Counted from the stretch's first letter, positions 32,272 through 45,900 are shown. The stretch is DNA of 48,364 nt from Zygnema circumcarinatum (GCA_037447605.1 CM074821.1:1042082-1090445), one strand, 5' to 3'. Notes: generated by a model from the sequence alone, not told the origin. Translations and numbers: made by a program.

Positions 32272-35200
32272 TCAGGCAGCAGCCGCTACCTCTCCCAGCC
32301 TTTCCAGCACCAGCATTGTAGCCTTAGAAAAGCTGACGTCCTCAAAGTTGAGGCCGTGCTTCTCACATAGATCCTTCACAGGCTTGGAAATATACTTCAA
32401 GTTATGTCGAGGAAGTGTTGGGAAGAGGTGATGTTCAACCTGCCGGTTCAGTCCTCCCGTGAACCAGTCGTTGAAGAGGGAGCCATTCACATCTCTTGTT
32501 GAGACAATCTGTGAGAGGAACAACATGAAGTCAGAGGAGAGGTTCATTCCCAAACGGAAGGTACTGAAAGATAAGTTTTAAGCTACCCTCCATAGTAAGG
32601 CTAGCCTATAATGGGTGGTCGTGCTGCAGAAAGTTGATCAACTGAATGAGAGAGCTTGAGTGATGCATCGTAAAGCCAAAGCCTAAGGGAGAAAGGAAGG
32701 TCGCGAAAGTTCTTGATCTGAATGATAACAAAGTATACTTTCAGCCTGCTGAACAACACATGGCTCATCTAAACGCTGACTAAAATTTGGCATTGAAACA
32801 CTCTACGTTGCAATGAAAAAAAGTAATAAACAACACGAACTCAGCAATAAAACTTCTCCTAATGTTGTAGTGTACAGTATCACACCTTGTTCCTTGCATC
32901 AGAAAAAGGTTTGTCAAGTAGACCCACCTGGGCGCTGTAAAAGTCTCTTGCATCATTGTAGATCTCCATTCCATTGTGACTTTGTACGAATACGAAGCCG
33001 AGAAGGAAACCACTAAGAATATCCGCCCCAATGGCCCAAAGTAGGGCCTTCCCAGGCGGCAAGCATCCAAAAGCGATAGCAAAGAGTCCCCCCCAGTGCA
33101 GCGAAAGAGAGGCGATTTCTAAAACTCGCTTTTGAGAGGTCATGGGTGCATAAAGCACATGTAGCCAGCTAGAATGCAGCCTGCAGTCACGCAGAAGGGC
33201 AGAAAATGGAGAATTCGTGAGATATCCGACGCATCGTTTTCTTCACGAGGATTTCAAAAACATGAACTCCTGATACTAGTTTCTGAGGACATAGTACTTA
33301 GAGATACTTCGATGGAGAGGAATGCACGACTACTCACCACGCAAGCCGAGCGAAGAGAAGGATCGGGAAGAAGAGAATCTTTTGCCATCGCAGGAATTTG
33401 CGAACAGCCTTTGATTCCACAGTCTCCAACATTTGCTTGCTCCAAGCAACAATGGGAATGGTGTCGATGTCTGGATCAACGGCATGATAAGTCTCATCAC
33501 ACTCGTTGGGAGCAGCATGATGTAAATTGTGTTTTGATGTCCACCATGACTCGGAAAATCCAATTGCGACATTGCCAAGGAGATAGCCTCCTATCAAATG
33601 GTTTAGAGTTCGCGACTTGAACACCTGCAAGAGCGTAAGTAGGGTTCCACAAAGTGAGCTTTACAGGAACAGAAACCTTGGATCGGTTTATAGACGAAGG
33701 TAAGAATCAGAGAAAATGAACAAATGAGCAAGGCAGCATTGCATTAAGACTGGAATGTTGTAAACTACGAAAAACAGATTATAACACAATGTAATGATGC
33801 TGCAAGGTTATGCTAGCATGATTCTCAAGTAATCATCAGGACAGAACCTCAAAATAACTCAACTGCTAAGTGATTCACACATTCTCAAGCGGGAATAGAA
33901 ATGCCAATCTCCACTCAAACTCAAACGTCCAAAATGCAGTACACTTATGTTGAATTGCACCTCAACCATAACCGCCTACGACTTCCTAGACATAAAATGC
34001 AAAAAGCAAGGCACTTAAACACAAAACTCCCCGCATTCCTGGATCCCCTATGCCAGAACCATCTACAGACACCAAACCAAGCAAATCATTGCCTGTAAAA
34101 CCTCAAACACATACCTGATGATGCAGAAAGTCGTGCGCGAGCCACCCTGTCTGCTGGTAGAACAGGGCGAGAAGCGATGCAGAAAAGAGAACTGCCGGCA
34201 GTGAGCTTGTAGAAGCCACGATGGCCCAGCTGGCAGCAAGAAGGCCTAAGGTGGAGAGAACCTTAACCAGGTAATACAATTTGCTCGATTCAAAAAGGCG
34301 GTTCCGCACCAAGGTGGCACGAAGCTCGCGGAAGTCGCGCAGCAGTTCGGGAGGAGCTTCATCTTGCTGAAAAACGACAAAATGTAGCAGGAAATGTTTC
34401 AGCAAAAAACAGTAGGAATTACAAGGATTTTTCATTCCTTCAGCAAGGGATTTGGCTAACCCAGAGACATGCACAATAATGCACCTATAAATAAGATACC
34501 AGTAGTAAGTGGTGGAGAGTTGGGCATCGGAGAAGAATGTAGCGGACCTGATAGTCTCCGATTTCAAACTGCTTCAGCAAACTCCATGTACTTCCTGCAT
34601 GGAAGTTGCTGAACACATCCGTAGCATCTTTTCCTCCAAAGGCGAAGATTACAGGTCCTCCAGGATGCGTTTTTGCAAACTTGGTGACGTCATATACCTA
34701 GACAACAGGATATCACGATCTCAGCAAGCAACAAACTTCTGAGATTTCGCAGTTATGATTCCCTCAACCCTCTCCGCCTGCAGACTCCTCTCGACAACCA
34801 CTGATCTATCTCACAGGATCTCCACAGATTAAACAGATCCATTGACAATCATCCATAGGCTTGATCCTGTACTGACATATCAGCTCTCCATACACCTAAT
34901 TATCCGCCAGCTTGCATTTCATCACCTTTCAAAACTCCAATCAAGACTTCAACCTGCCTGAACCGAACAGACTCAAAGAACAAGATTTCGCCTCCCTGCA
35001 ATGCATCCCCCCTCCGATGCCGCCTCCCCCTATTGACGCCTCCCTGGAACGCTACCTCTCTGAAGGGCTACCATCCTCCAAGAGGGAAAGGAAAGAGCCC
35101 CTCTCCTTGTGTGAGCCGCCATAGCATCTGCTCACCTTGTTCCGCACAACGACCCAGCAGTCCTCCGGCTCCGCATGCTTTGCAACATCGGAGAGGCGGT

Positions 35201-35285
35201 ACTTCGGAAGGATCTCGTTACAGTCCGCTGCTGCAGCAGCGGCCGCGGACAAGTCTGCAGAAAGGAGCCTCTCCCCGACACACAT
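32272..35285 (-). CDS. Cytochrome-b5-fused front-end fatty acid desaturase (delta-6 type)
   Basis: Six exons encode 438 aa: 35285-35136, 34697-34548, 34366-34115, 33624-33338, 33168-32928 and 32508-32272. Residues about 25-100 are a cytochrome b5 domain with heme ligands His61 (HPGG) and His83 (NFHAGS). The desaturase part has the three His boxes: HDFLHHQ at 178-184, [10 protein letters not shown] at 216-225, and QVEHH at 383-387, where Gln replaces the first His as in front-end enzymes. HHAAPNE and [13 protein letters not shown] match acyl-lipid delta-6 desaturases better than sphingolipid delta-8 enzymes, which I recall as HNAHH.ACNS. Several hydrophobic ER-membrane segments are present. 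It would insert a double bond near the carboxyl end of C18 acyl chains for long-chain PUFA synthesis. The start is placed at 35285, after a GA microsatellite that keeps an upstream frame open. Regiospecificity (delta-5, -6 or -8) is inferred. Confidence 0.9.
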
Positions 35286-35289
35286 CTTG

Positions 35290-35420
35290 TACTCTCTCTC
35301 GCTCCCTCTTCCTCTTTCTCCCCCTCTCTCTCTCCCCCTCTCCGTCACCTCCCTATCCCTCACTCTCCCACTCCCTCTTCCTCTCTTCCTCTCCCTCTAC
35401 CTCTCTCTCTGTCGCTCTCT
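35290..35420 (-). promoter_or_regulatory. GA/CT tract at the desaturase start
   Basis: The tract is GAGAGGGAGAG-like in the sense of the gene and lies within 135 bp upstream of the ATG, probably the 5' UTR or core promoter. It also creates a spurious Arg/Glu-rich N-terminal extension in frame. Confidence 0.4.
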
Positions 35421-35429
35421 GATGTCAAC

Positions 35430-36449
35430 GCCAAGAGCGGCCTCGCGATTGGATCCTGCAGGCAATCTCTCTCTTGCCAGGTCTAAAGAACGTTCCAAAT
35501 TTTTGCCCAAAAACTTTGAATAAACTTCTTTGAATTTGGGCCCTCGATGCTTTTGAGCGGACGGTTACGAGTGACCGTCGTAACGTTCGTACGGAATATT
35601 TCGCTTCAGCGTCAGTAAAAAGTATTTACAGACCTGGCTCCACCCGGGCGGCGGCAGATGCGCTGCGGCGGTACGAGGCAGTTAGCGCGCTTTATTTCGT
35701 TTCCGGGCAGCGGGCAGCGAACGTTCCGACAAAAAAAGCGCTCTGGATGGGCCACGTCAGGAAAGCGGACGGAGGAAGAATCTTTTCGTTTTCGGGCAGA
35801 CGGCCGCGGCCGCCGCGTTGCCGACCAAGAGCTGCCCGTATTTTTTTCACATTTATTTTTTATTTTAAATCGGGGTACACTTGCCGAGTCTATTTTGTCC
35901 AATGAGAATTTTCCGCGAATTAAAATTGAACACGTGGGTGCTACATATATGATGCAGAACTCAACAATAATTTCGCAATTGAACGAGACCTCGAACTTTT
36001 GTTTTGAAGGCTCTCAAGCGGGCAGGGTTTTCTAAAAAAAAAAAGCTGCGACTTGCGTCCGTACGACAGCTGAAAAGCGCCACGTCGATCTCACAAAATC
36101 AGATATTTTGAAAACAGATTTTTGAAAATCGAGCGGAATCGATCATCAATGGGATAATCCAAAAAGAAAAGAACGAACCTGCAATCTGTCTCGCATGTGG
36201 AATTGTTTAACGGCTAACGTAACAGGAACAGGTAGCAGAAAGTTCTTGTTTAACGTTACTGCAACTGGCATGTAGCTGTAAACATGTGTCGTCCTATTGC
36301 TGGAGAAGTCCCCTCTTGGCAGTTGGCCTCTTTGCCAGTTCAAGGAAGCGGAGCCGAGTACTATAGAGGTTCTCTCTCTCTATCTCTCTCTGTCTCTCTC
36401 TCCCTGACATTCTTCTAGAGGGCGTTTCTCTTCCCCTTCGCAGGGCAGG
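35430..36449. promoter_or_regulatory. Divergent spacer between desaturase and RPN10
   Basis: No gene is seen. It contains CGTACGGAA near 35590, CGTACG near 36060, GCCACGTCAGG near 35751, and a CTCTCTCTAT tract at 36370-36403 just before the RPN10 ATG. It serves two divergent promoters. Confidence 0.35.
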
Positions 36450-37399
36450 ATGGTGCTCGAGGTAGGCCCTGTCCCGCGGCTCTGCTTCCCTTGGGCGCGT
36501 TGCAAGCTTCCTGGCAATCTTGCACTTCATGTCCATATTCTAATTTGATTTTTCCATCATTGCTGATATCAATCTGGACTATGGCTGACGAAAAGTTTCG
36601 CTTCTGCATCTTGTGTTCCATTCTGAAAGCTTCAATGTTTCGTCTCCCTGCAAGATCGACTGCCTGCTGTGCATAGTCACACTGCCGTGTCAATGCATCT
36701 GGTTCAAACATGTCAGGAGAGGAAGGCTAAAATGGGAGAAACACGTCAACAATTTACGAAGAGAAAAACCTGCTGTATTCTCTCCGTATCTCTTTTTATC
36801 GTCCGCGTATTTTTATTAGTACAGCTTCGTGTTTGCTCTGCATCACACACCCCTCTTGCAACACTGCAGGCCACAGTCATTTGCGTCGACAATTCTGAAT
36901 GGATGCGCAATGGGGACTATTCTCCATCACGATTCCAAGCGCAGGCCGATGCCGTTAACCTAATTTGTGGAGCCAAGACTCAAGTGAGTCGTTTTGCAGG
37001 AGAAAGATTTTCCGATTTCGCTATGTTTATGCTGCAGTTGTACCGCCCATGAAAATCCTACAATCTTCATTGCACTGAAAAAAACTGGCTGAATATGCAT
37101 CGTACGGAAAGTTGTGTCCTCTACTTTATGGAGACAATCTCGTGATGTTGTTTGCTCTGAATTCAGTGAAGTAGAGGGCAATTGTTACTCAGACTGCACT
37201 GATAGTAACGATTTTGTTGCTCCTTTCCATGTTTCAGTCAAATCCAGAGAACACAGTTGGCGTCCTTACAATGGCTGGAAAGGGAGTGCGCGTGTTGGTC
37301 ACGCCGACTGCAGATCTCGGCAAAATTTTGTCCTCCATGCACGGTATACTTCCCTTCCCTATCTGCTGCTGTGAATGTTTGAGTTGTGCCTCTTTGAAG

Positions 37400-37440
<41 letters not shown>

Positions 37441-40400
37441 GTGCTCTGAGAAGAGAAGCATTCAACACGAGTCTGGGCGAAACCCTAATTTGTATCTTTG
37501 CGTGTCGTATTGCAGCTTTGGTACAGCTGGTTTGTTCTCTCAGCTTTCTGTTAGGATTGCTAGAGTAGATCCATTTGGGAGCGTTTTTTCTCCTTTTTGC
37601 ATAAGTGTACGTAGGAGCTATTTCATATACGCGTTTGATTTGTTTGTTTGTGCTATGCTGCAGGAGTAGAGGTGTCTGGAGAGGCAAACATTGTTTCAGG
37701 AGTACAGGTGGCACAATTGGCTCTCAAGCATCGGCAGAACAAGAATCAACGGCAGAGAATTGTGCTTTTTGCTGGAAGGTGAGATTAAGGCGCTTTTTTG
37801 CCTCAAGTGCTGTTGACTCTGTTTCCGATTCTAAACTCTAAGTCTGTCACATTTGTCTGCGGTGGTGCAGTCCTGTGGAAGCAGACGCCGACACTCTGGT
37901 GCGGATTGGCAAGAAGTTGAAGAAAAATAATGTGGCCTTGGATGTGGTGAGTTTCGGGGACGAAGAAGAGACCAAGTCTTCAAAGCTTGAAGCGCTTCTT
38001 ATGGCCGTCAATAGTAATGACAACAGCCATTTGGTGCATGTGCCCGCTGGACCTGCCATTCTTTCTGATGTGCTCCTCAGGTGAGGCTCCACTTTCGAAC
38101 AAGGCCATGGATTTCATCCAACATGAGTACCGTCAAGTGTTTTGTATTCTCAGAGATGTGGATTTGAACTCGGTTTTACTTGATTATTGTTTACTGTGAT
38201 TGAGGTCACGGAATCGCTCCTATAATGCTAAGCGGGGCTTTAGATATGTATATCGTAACTGCAGCATTGTATCCTCTACATTAGCTTACGGGTAACGAGG
38301 CTGTGATCAAGATTAGGAGCTGGGATAACCTTCTCTATGAAGTCAGGTGACAGTTATGATGTATGTATTGTAGGTTAGTGCAGTGTTTTCCTGATCTTTG
38401 GGATCAAACAAGTATTTCCTGCTGAGCTCATGACGAGCATAGAGCTTTTAGAGTTAAGAACGTTTTCTAAGTTGTTGGAGTTGCTATTTGGCAGGCTTGT
38501 CAGTCTATATCGCTTGCTTGTGAAAGGTAGTCATAAGGTCCTTTACTGCCATTTACTCTTGCCGGTTGTTTTGTATACCCACATGCTTTCTCCTCCCAAC
38601 CCTTCCTCCCCTTTCCTGCAGTTCTCCCATCTTCACGGGTGATGGTGAAGGTGGCAGCGGCTTTGCCGCTGCAGCTGCTGCAGGAGCAGCAGCAGCTGCT
38701 GCAGCAGGAGGTGCTACAGGAGGCTATGACTTTGGCGTAGATCCAAATCTCGATCCTGAACTTGCCTTGGCTCTGCGAGTCTCTATGGAAGAAGAGCGTG
38801 CTCGGCAAGAAGCAGCAGCAAAGAGAGCTGCAGAAGAAGCAGCAGGACCTTCAAGCAGAGCTGGAGAAAGTGGTGGTCCGGATGCAGTCATGGGGGAGGC
38901 AGATATGTCCAGAGCTGGCGGAGATGTGGACATGGGGGAGGGTCCGACGGCAACAGGAGGAGCTTCTTCTGTTGGCACTGCGACAGGTGGAGAAGATAAA
39001 GGACCTGACGCCATGGTAAGTGCTTATTTGTTATGCAACGGTGTTTGAAACGACGACACGGATAGAGAAAGGTTGTTGATTCTTTATGGCACAGAATATG
39101 CTTGGTTTTGAAGGGCTTAAGCAAGCAGTGGAACCCGAACCTCTTGCTTCACAGTTCTGGCGATTAGTTCAGGTCTTCGAAGAAAAATGATCGTGTCTTA
39201 TCGCGGGAGTGTTGAGACTTTACAAATAAAACGATTCCTGAATTGACCTAAGATATCCACTGACTTTTGACAACACAGGGAATACAAATTGTGATTGTAT
39301 CTTTACACGCGAAGGTTGGATTTGTGTTGGGGTGTTGGTAATGCAGGAGGATGAAACTGCTCTGCTTCGACAAGCTTTAGCCATGTCCATGGGAGATACG
39401 AGTGATGGGGCGAATCAGGCTACAGGAGATGCCACCATGGGTGAATCTGTCGGAGAAGATGTGGACCTGGCCTTGGGTGTGTAGTCTTTCTTGTCTGCTA
39501 CCTATACCCATTCTGTGTTTAGCTAAATATTTTAGGGAAAAATACTGTCGGCCAAGAAGGAAGCAACAGTTGTAGCAACAACCACCAAATGGTCCAAGTA
39601 GTACAGTATTGCTTTGTTAGACAACGAGCCTTTCAACTTCGTGACTCTTGCCCCCTCATATTTAAGAAACCTGAGCATACAGAATGCTTCATGAGGAATC
39701 AAGATTTGGATGGTGCTTCAGATGTTAACAAATTGTGAAACATTTTATGTACTTTCTTGTGATTGTTGACTTTGTCGGCACTTACAGTTTTCACGCATAG
39801 CCGTGTATGGCCGCACATAGCTCGTCAAATTAAGTCCTGCTACGGTCACGGTCGCTTGAGTCACCAATTCAACACGCATAGACATATGCATCATTTGGAG
39901 TAGATGAGATGCCCTCGAGGGAGACTAGTAGAATGTAGACTCGGCTTAACACATTCTTCTCTGGCCCTTATTAGCTTGAGAAAAGGGGTGTCACTGCTTC
40001 TTGGCGTGTTTACATAGCCATTCTATGCGACAGTTAATGGTTTACATGGCGAGAAAGCTCGACGATGCCATTAAAATTTTAATGCTCGCTTAGATTAAGC
40101 TCCCATTTATAGTAGTTGATGCATCGAGGAAATGCACAATTTCTCTTTTCCCTCATCTAGAATTTCTATGTTGAATGTGAGTGTGCAGCACTTCAGATGT
40201 CAATGCAGCAGGCTGCAAAGGGAGCTGCAGGAGATCGAGAACTGGACTTAGGCAGTGTCTTGGGAGATGCAAACTTTGTCTCATCAGTCCTCGCCTCGGT
40301 AAGCTTCACTATTTTACTGGTTGTTTTCCTATGATGTTCGGTCTTCTTTTGGAGGAATTCCTAAGTCAAGTTGCAATATTGATGGAGAGTCAGGTGAATT

Positions 40401-41346
40401 ACGCAACAATCTAAAGAGATTGCTAGGACTGATAAGTAAGTGCAGAATGGAGGCGGCGGAGAAGAACTTTTCTTCACCTAACGTTTTGTCTTTTATTCTA
40501 TTGTTAGTTGAAAACCCTGAAGTGTTCGTGACTGCTTCTTCTGATCTGTTTTAATGGCTTTTGCAGTTGCCAGGCGTGAACCCCGATGATCCCTCCGTCA
40601 GAGATGTTTTTGCATCCTTCCAGGCTTCAATACAGGAGAAAGACAAGAAGGTGAGGAACAGATAGCACTTGTGTGGGGAAGCTGTAAGGATGTACCATTT
40701 CTAAACATGTTGATCCTTGCTTGTGAACTGAAGCTTTCCTAGCTTAGGTTGTTCCTTTCTACAGCTTGCTAGCTCAAATCTCTCCTGTTGAGTCCTGAAT
40801 AGTCTCATCACTTCCGGTAAGTCCTACGTATCGAATGATGGCTGAATGGTTTTTACTTGAATTAACTCACCAATATATTCTGCTTACATTATCCTGGACG
40901 TTTGGAGGTTTGGCCTGAGAACCTTATACATCTACTCTACGCGTCTTTGGCTCTTGGAACGTATACGTGTTCATGTTTGACTAGTTAACATTCTATCTTT
41001 ATTGTTTTGTTGAAGGTCTCAACTATCTTCTGAGATAAGGCTGTTAGCCCCCCATTTAACCCTAACCTCCATTGTCACAGGAAAGTGGGCACTACTGGGT
41101 TCTAAAGGCCTGAGGGCTATTTCTCCTTCGTGTTCAGAATATGGGTTTTATATGGGACTTTAATTTTTAGGCCTAAACGCAACACTAACCCTAGCCGTAG
41201 TCGTAGCCCTAGCCCTAACCCTAACCCTATCTCCAACTTTGATAGATGTGAACCGGCAGGTGGACCTGGGTCTCAATTAGGAGCCTTGTGCTTGCATCCA
41301 TGTGCAGGAGGAGGACGGAGGAGAAAGCAAGGAGGACAAGCCCTGA
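36450..41346 (+). CDS. RPN10: 26S proteasome non-ATPase subunit RPN10 (ubiquitin receptor)
   Basis: Ten exons encode 437 aa: 36450-36461, 36870-36983, 37238-37343, 37664-37778, 37871-38080, 38622-39015, 39347-39476, 40189-40298, 40567-40650 and 41308-41346. The first coding exon has only 12 nt (MVLE). Residues 1 to about 190 are the von Willebrand A domain, highly conserved ([59 protein letters not shown]). Next comes an Ala/Gly-rich linker, then three ubiquitin-interacting motifs: [19 protein letters not shown] at about 230-248, [13 protein letters not shown] at about 320-332 and VDLALALQMSM at about 356-366. The tail includes [19 protein letters not shown] and ends acidic/Lys-rich. RPN10 sits between the proteasome base and lid and captures polyubiquitinated substrates. 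Three UIMs are the plant/animal condition. The extended poly-Ala is encoded by a GCTGCAG-rich repeat. Confidence 0.96.
37399..37440 (+). repeat. (CT)n(CA)n microsatellite in RPN10 intron 3
   Basis: CTCTCTCTCTCTCT is followed directly by CACACACACACACACACA inside the intron 37344-37663. Confidence 0.95.
41182..41231 (+). repeat. Short CCCTAA telomere-like tract in the last RPN10 intron
   Basis: CACTAACCCTAGCCGTAG is followed by AGCCCTAACCCTAACCCTAT. The clean units are the hexamer CCCTAA, not the plant heptamer CCCTAAA. It lies in the 657-bp intron before the last coding exon. Confidence 0.6.
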
Positions 41347-42955
41347 GGATAAAAGATAGAGCTATTGTGACTCATAGGCTCAAAAGTTATGTTGTCATCG
41401 CCGCATATACATTATGTCATCGACAAACAGAGCTTTGGTAACATAACTGGGGGTGCATCAATCAGATCCCGCCGTCCGTCCCATGATCACCGACTGGCCA
41501 TTTTCTCCTCCAATGTCGCATCACAAGGCCTGAATGAAGAGAAGGAAGGACGATAAGTTACTTTTTTTTGGGACTCTAATTCTAGTTAGGTCCCAGCACT
41601 TCCACTCCCACGCCTGCTCCCACTCCACTTCCACTCCCATTTCACCTCCTGCTCTGCTCCTCCTAGTGAGGGATGAGTGGGGAAGTTATTCTTTGCATGT
41701 GGATGACCAGAGCATGGTAGGGGAGTCCCATGACCTTTGAATGGGATGCGTGTGTTGGAAGCAGGCGGTCCAGTGCGCGGGACATTTGTTTGCTCCTTTG
41801 CTATATTTCGCCTTTTGGATACACATGCATATGCATGTAAGGGAGCGAAAATGTGGATGCATGTGTGCATGACTGATGTGTAACGCTTGCATGCTTTTTA
41901 GACTTGTGGAGAATATCGAAAGATGGTGGGGCCTGCCTGGAGTTGGACCGGCTGTTCCCTTATTTGGGGTGTTTAGCTGTTTTAGCGCTTTCCGGGATTT
42001 TCGAAGTTTCAAAGGTTTAGGGGGGTTGTGGTCTTTTGATGTGATTCGCTCAACAGGCATTCTATGAGTCAGTCAAAACCAAAAAATCTATTTTGAAGGT
42101 GATTTGCAGTCTCTGGAACCGTTAATTTTGGTCCCCCTCACATACAAAGAAAAACCCATTCATATCCACTCTCAGCAGCAAGATAAGTGTTTGCCCTTCC
42201 TCTATCCTCCGCTCCTCCCTCTCCTTTCCAATGATGTCCCCATTTATGCCTCTAGCTAGCCCTATCACCCTAATGTCCGCCCTCAGGTCCAGACTACCAA
42301 TACATCGAACCATTAAGACCCCACTACTTGCAACCAAATTGCTCGTAAACGTTCACCTTGAGTGTTTCTGCTTTGCACTCGCCGCCCTTCCGGCTTCAAT
42401 GCCTTTTGTTCCTTCTCTTCTCTTTATTCACAACAGTACCAAATTGTAAGGAATAAATGATAGTACTCATATTAAAAAAAAATTGATAAAAAATAATAAA
42501 AGTTGTCTTAAGTCAAAATTTCAATTCAATGAGTGTAGACAGAGGAACTTAATCTACAATCCTCCGTTGGCATTTGGATCTGAATCATAGCCACTTTTGG
42601 GATCTGAAGTCAAATCATGGAAGGTTTCTATCTTTTGCGAAGCTCGACTAATAATTACATAGTCGATAATCCCCTGCATCCACAGCATGCGAAGACACAA
42701 TCGCATAGGTCTGAGCAAGTCCTAAGTTCGGGCCTCCAAATAGGGCTCCAATCTCAGCATACACAATTTTTAGGGTTTGCGGAGGTTATTTAACAATTCA
42801 GATTCTCCAAACCACTCTGGAAGTCTCCGAGCTCATGATAAATTTGGTAAGTTCCAAGAATGTCCACATATTGGAATCAGAATTTGTACTAAAATGACAC
42901 CCCCCCTTCAGTAAGGGCGTGCATGGCAGCAACAAGGCATATGCAACGGCCAGTC
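41347..42955. other. Convergent 3' spacer, no gene seen
   Basis: This is the 3' flank of RPN10 and of the fucosyltransferase-like gene. CACTCCCAC-type short repeats lie near 41600-41640 and an A-rich stretch at 42473-42500. No frame has splice or domain support. Confidence 0.45.
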
Positions 42956-45900
42956 CTAAAACAGAAAAAAAACACGAAAGGTTTCGGTTACGCCACCCAA
43001 AAGCACAACATCAATGACTTGGACCTTCAAAATTGGTTGCAATTGCTCATTTATCACCAAGAAAGAGTGGGAGGGGGAGGGGGGAGGGGGAGGGGGAGGG
43101 GGAGGGGGAGGGGGAGGGGGGAGGGGGAGGGGGAGGGGGAGGGGGAGGGGGAGGGGGGAGGGGGAGGGGGCAGGGGGCAGGGGGAGAGGGGAGAGGGGAG
43201 AGGGGATGGGGGAGGGGGAGGATTCGCGATAGGTTGGCATCTGGGCCTTGTCAACAAGTCCTGATGCCGACCATGTATATGGTTCATGGTTTTTCACTGG
43301 CATGAGAATGGGAGGAAGCTCTTACAGTCATCATTCCATCAAAAACGGGATTTTCTTGCAGGCCCACAATCTCCTTTTGAGCATTCCACCACTGACTTCC
43401 GTTGGCCCACAAGTGTGCGAAATCGCTCAATTGCCTCACTCTGTACTCAGCAGCGAGGGGAGAAAAAAAGCCCACTTCCTCTTCGTCTGTGGCGATGTAA
43501 ATTGTTGTTACTTTGGAGATATTCTTTCGCTGCAATACGTCCAACAAACTGCATCATCTCCCTGGCAGCAAATCGGTAAGTAAGCACAAGACGACAACTG
43601 TCACATGTGCCAAGTTAGTTTACTTTATTCATTTACAATTTAATACTAACAGACACTCAGGCTCTTCTAGAACAAAAAAGAAAATTCCCACATTCTTACT
43701 TCAGTTCAATCACAACTTCAATAGTCTACAGTAGTGTAGATTCATTTTGTGGAGAGAGCGGAAGGTTGTGACTTTATCGAGGGCGGTTTCTCACTGGGCA
43801 GGACGTGTGTCGTTGTCAAGGTGGGGCCATCTTGGTGACTTGACTTTATCCCCTCTCCTCACGTGCATGGAAACAAAAGGCCGACTCAAATTTTTACAAA
43901 TTGTGCTGCCCAATGCCATCAGAGATGGCGCATATCGGAAAGCCCGGTACGGTCGTGCAATTTGCTGTAAGGACCAAGTAAAAAAAAAAAGACAAAAAAG
44001 ACAAAAAAAAAGAAAAGGCAATGAAAGCAACACGACGGTAAGGTAAACGAAAAAGGGTCGGTCTCTCTTTCCCTCGCTCTAACTCTCCCTCTCTTTCTCT
44101 CTCCCGCTCCCACTGCCCCCTTCCATCTCCTCCCCACCTCCCCCTTCCCTCTCCCACTACCTCCACAACATCCGCCAACCTTACACTCGAACACAATGCG
44201 AATACAATCAATCAGTAAATCTTTAGTACATTGCCGAAGAGGGGTTTTTCCAACAGACGGTGCATTTAAAAAACATATATTTCCTCACAGAAACTGATAT
44301 GGTTCGAAATGCCATGAGAACGGTTCAAGTCCCCCAGTCTAGCGGCTCTTTCAATTCTAAAAAGTCGAATGAGCAATGAAAGAAAGTTTGAAGGGAGAAA
44401 GTTGCTTCATCTATGCTACTCTGTCGTTATATTGCATATTCAGTAAGGCCGTTTCCTATGACTGTTAGATGTAATGAAAAAGGTACTGCAGGATTCAATC
44501 TTCAAGCACGCAGTACTCTGCATTATTGTCTGATTAACTAAAATTGAGGATCCTGAAAAATTACTTGGAGAAAGCACCACAAAAGAAGCGGGATGATGAA
44601 GAGCTTGATTGATGCCTCACCTTATTCCGAGCGCAAGTCACATATGCATAGGAGTGCTTGCCCCTGTATATGTGCTTAATTACTGTCACATTGCTGCTTT
44701 GGAGTTCCTCAAGAAGGGGTCCTTCCAGTATGGAAGCGTTCAGAGCAGAGACTTTGTTGTCGGGATGAGCCTCATCCCATGCATTCCAGCCTTCCAAGAA
44801 TGTGGGCATCTCGATGATAGGGAAGGACCTGCGTGGTTTGAAGAGCCCTTTTGCAAGCACTGAGAGAAACAATTGACAATCTGAAGAGAAGTTTCCCACG
44901 GTTGAGGTTATCTGAACTTTTGTGGTTTCCATGACCAAAGTAAGTTTTTGGCCAGAGCTCTAGTCATGTCCACACTTGTCCGGGACCTTCAATAGACTAC
45001 GTTTCAAATTCATCTTTGTTTCCTCATGCACCTGCTTCTATGAGATGGTTTATACTGCTATTTGCTTACTATTACACTGCGGTTCATTTACAAGGGTGTC
45101 ATGAAAAACCGTTTTAAAGTTCAAGAGCTGAAGCATTGATGTGATCGCAAGAGATACATTTGTTCTGTTAAGTGTATTCATTTAATTTAATTTAATTTAA
45201 TTTTCTTAATTTGAGTTCATGTTTTCCTCATCCTATAAGCTACATGTCTAAATGCTTGTTTTTGTGCTCACGGTAGTTCTTCTTGGCAGCAAACCTACTC
45301 AGGACATATAGTCTGTAGATCTCAGAAGTTAGCCGTATAAGCTCTACCTCCATCCCCTCCCATTTCTTCGTTTAAGGTACAATACATGTAATGTCGTTTA
45401 CTGAGTCGTGATTAAACTTGACCTTTGCTAGATGCTTACATAACCTACACGGGTACTTCTCCGACCCTTTTCTGTGCAAACCTTCATGAGACATTTGCAA
45501 ACAAGCTGTCTTTAAATAACCAATCATTCATTGCTTCTACCTCTGCATAAGCTTGATGTCATAATATTGCGCCGCCTTCCTTATCGAAGTTGCGCCATCG
45601 TTGTGCTTGCCGGGAATCCCGGTGTCCATGTCCACCACGAGGATGCGTTGAAGCTTTAGGGCCTCCCCCGCCATGCACGTGTGGCTCCACTGATGGTGAC
45701 TCGTCCCCACATAGAAGTCGTTGCCATGGCGCTCATAATAAAGGTACTTCTCATTAGGGTCGAAGCTCTCCTCCCCGCGTCCCGTCCGCCATAGCGGACG
45801 AGGAGGAAGGGGAGGGGGGGGAGCACGAGGAGAGTGGAGCGCACGAGAGGAAGATGGGGAGGAGGAGGGAAGAGGGGCAGGGAATGGAGGGGGAAGAGGA

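Noticed and set aside
37401-37440. Possible CRISPR-like or satellite array
   Set aside because: This is a simple dinucleotide microsatellite in an intron; no direct repeat-spacer array exists in the window and the genome is eukaryotic.
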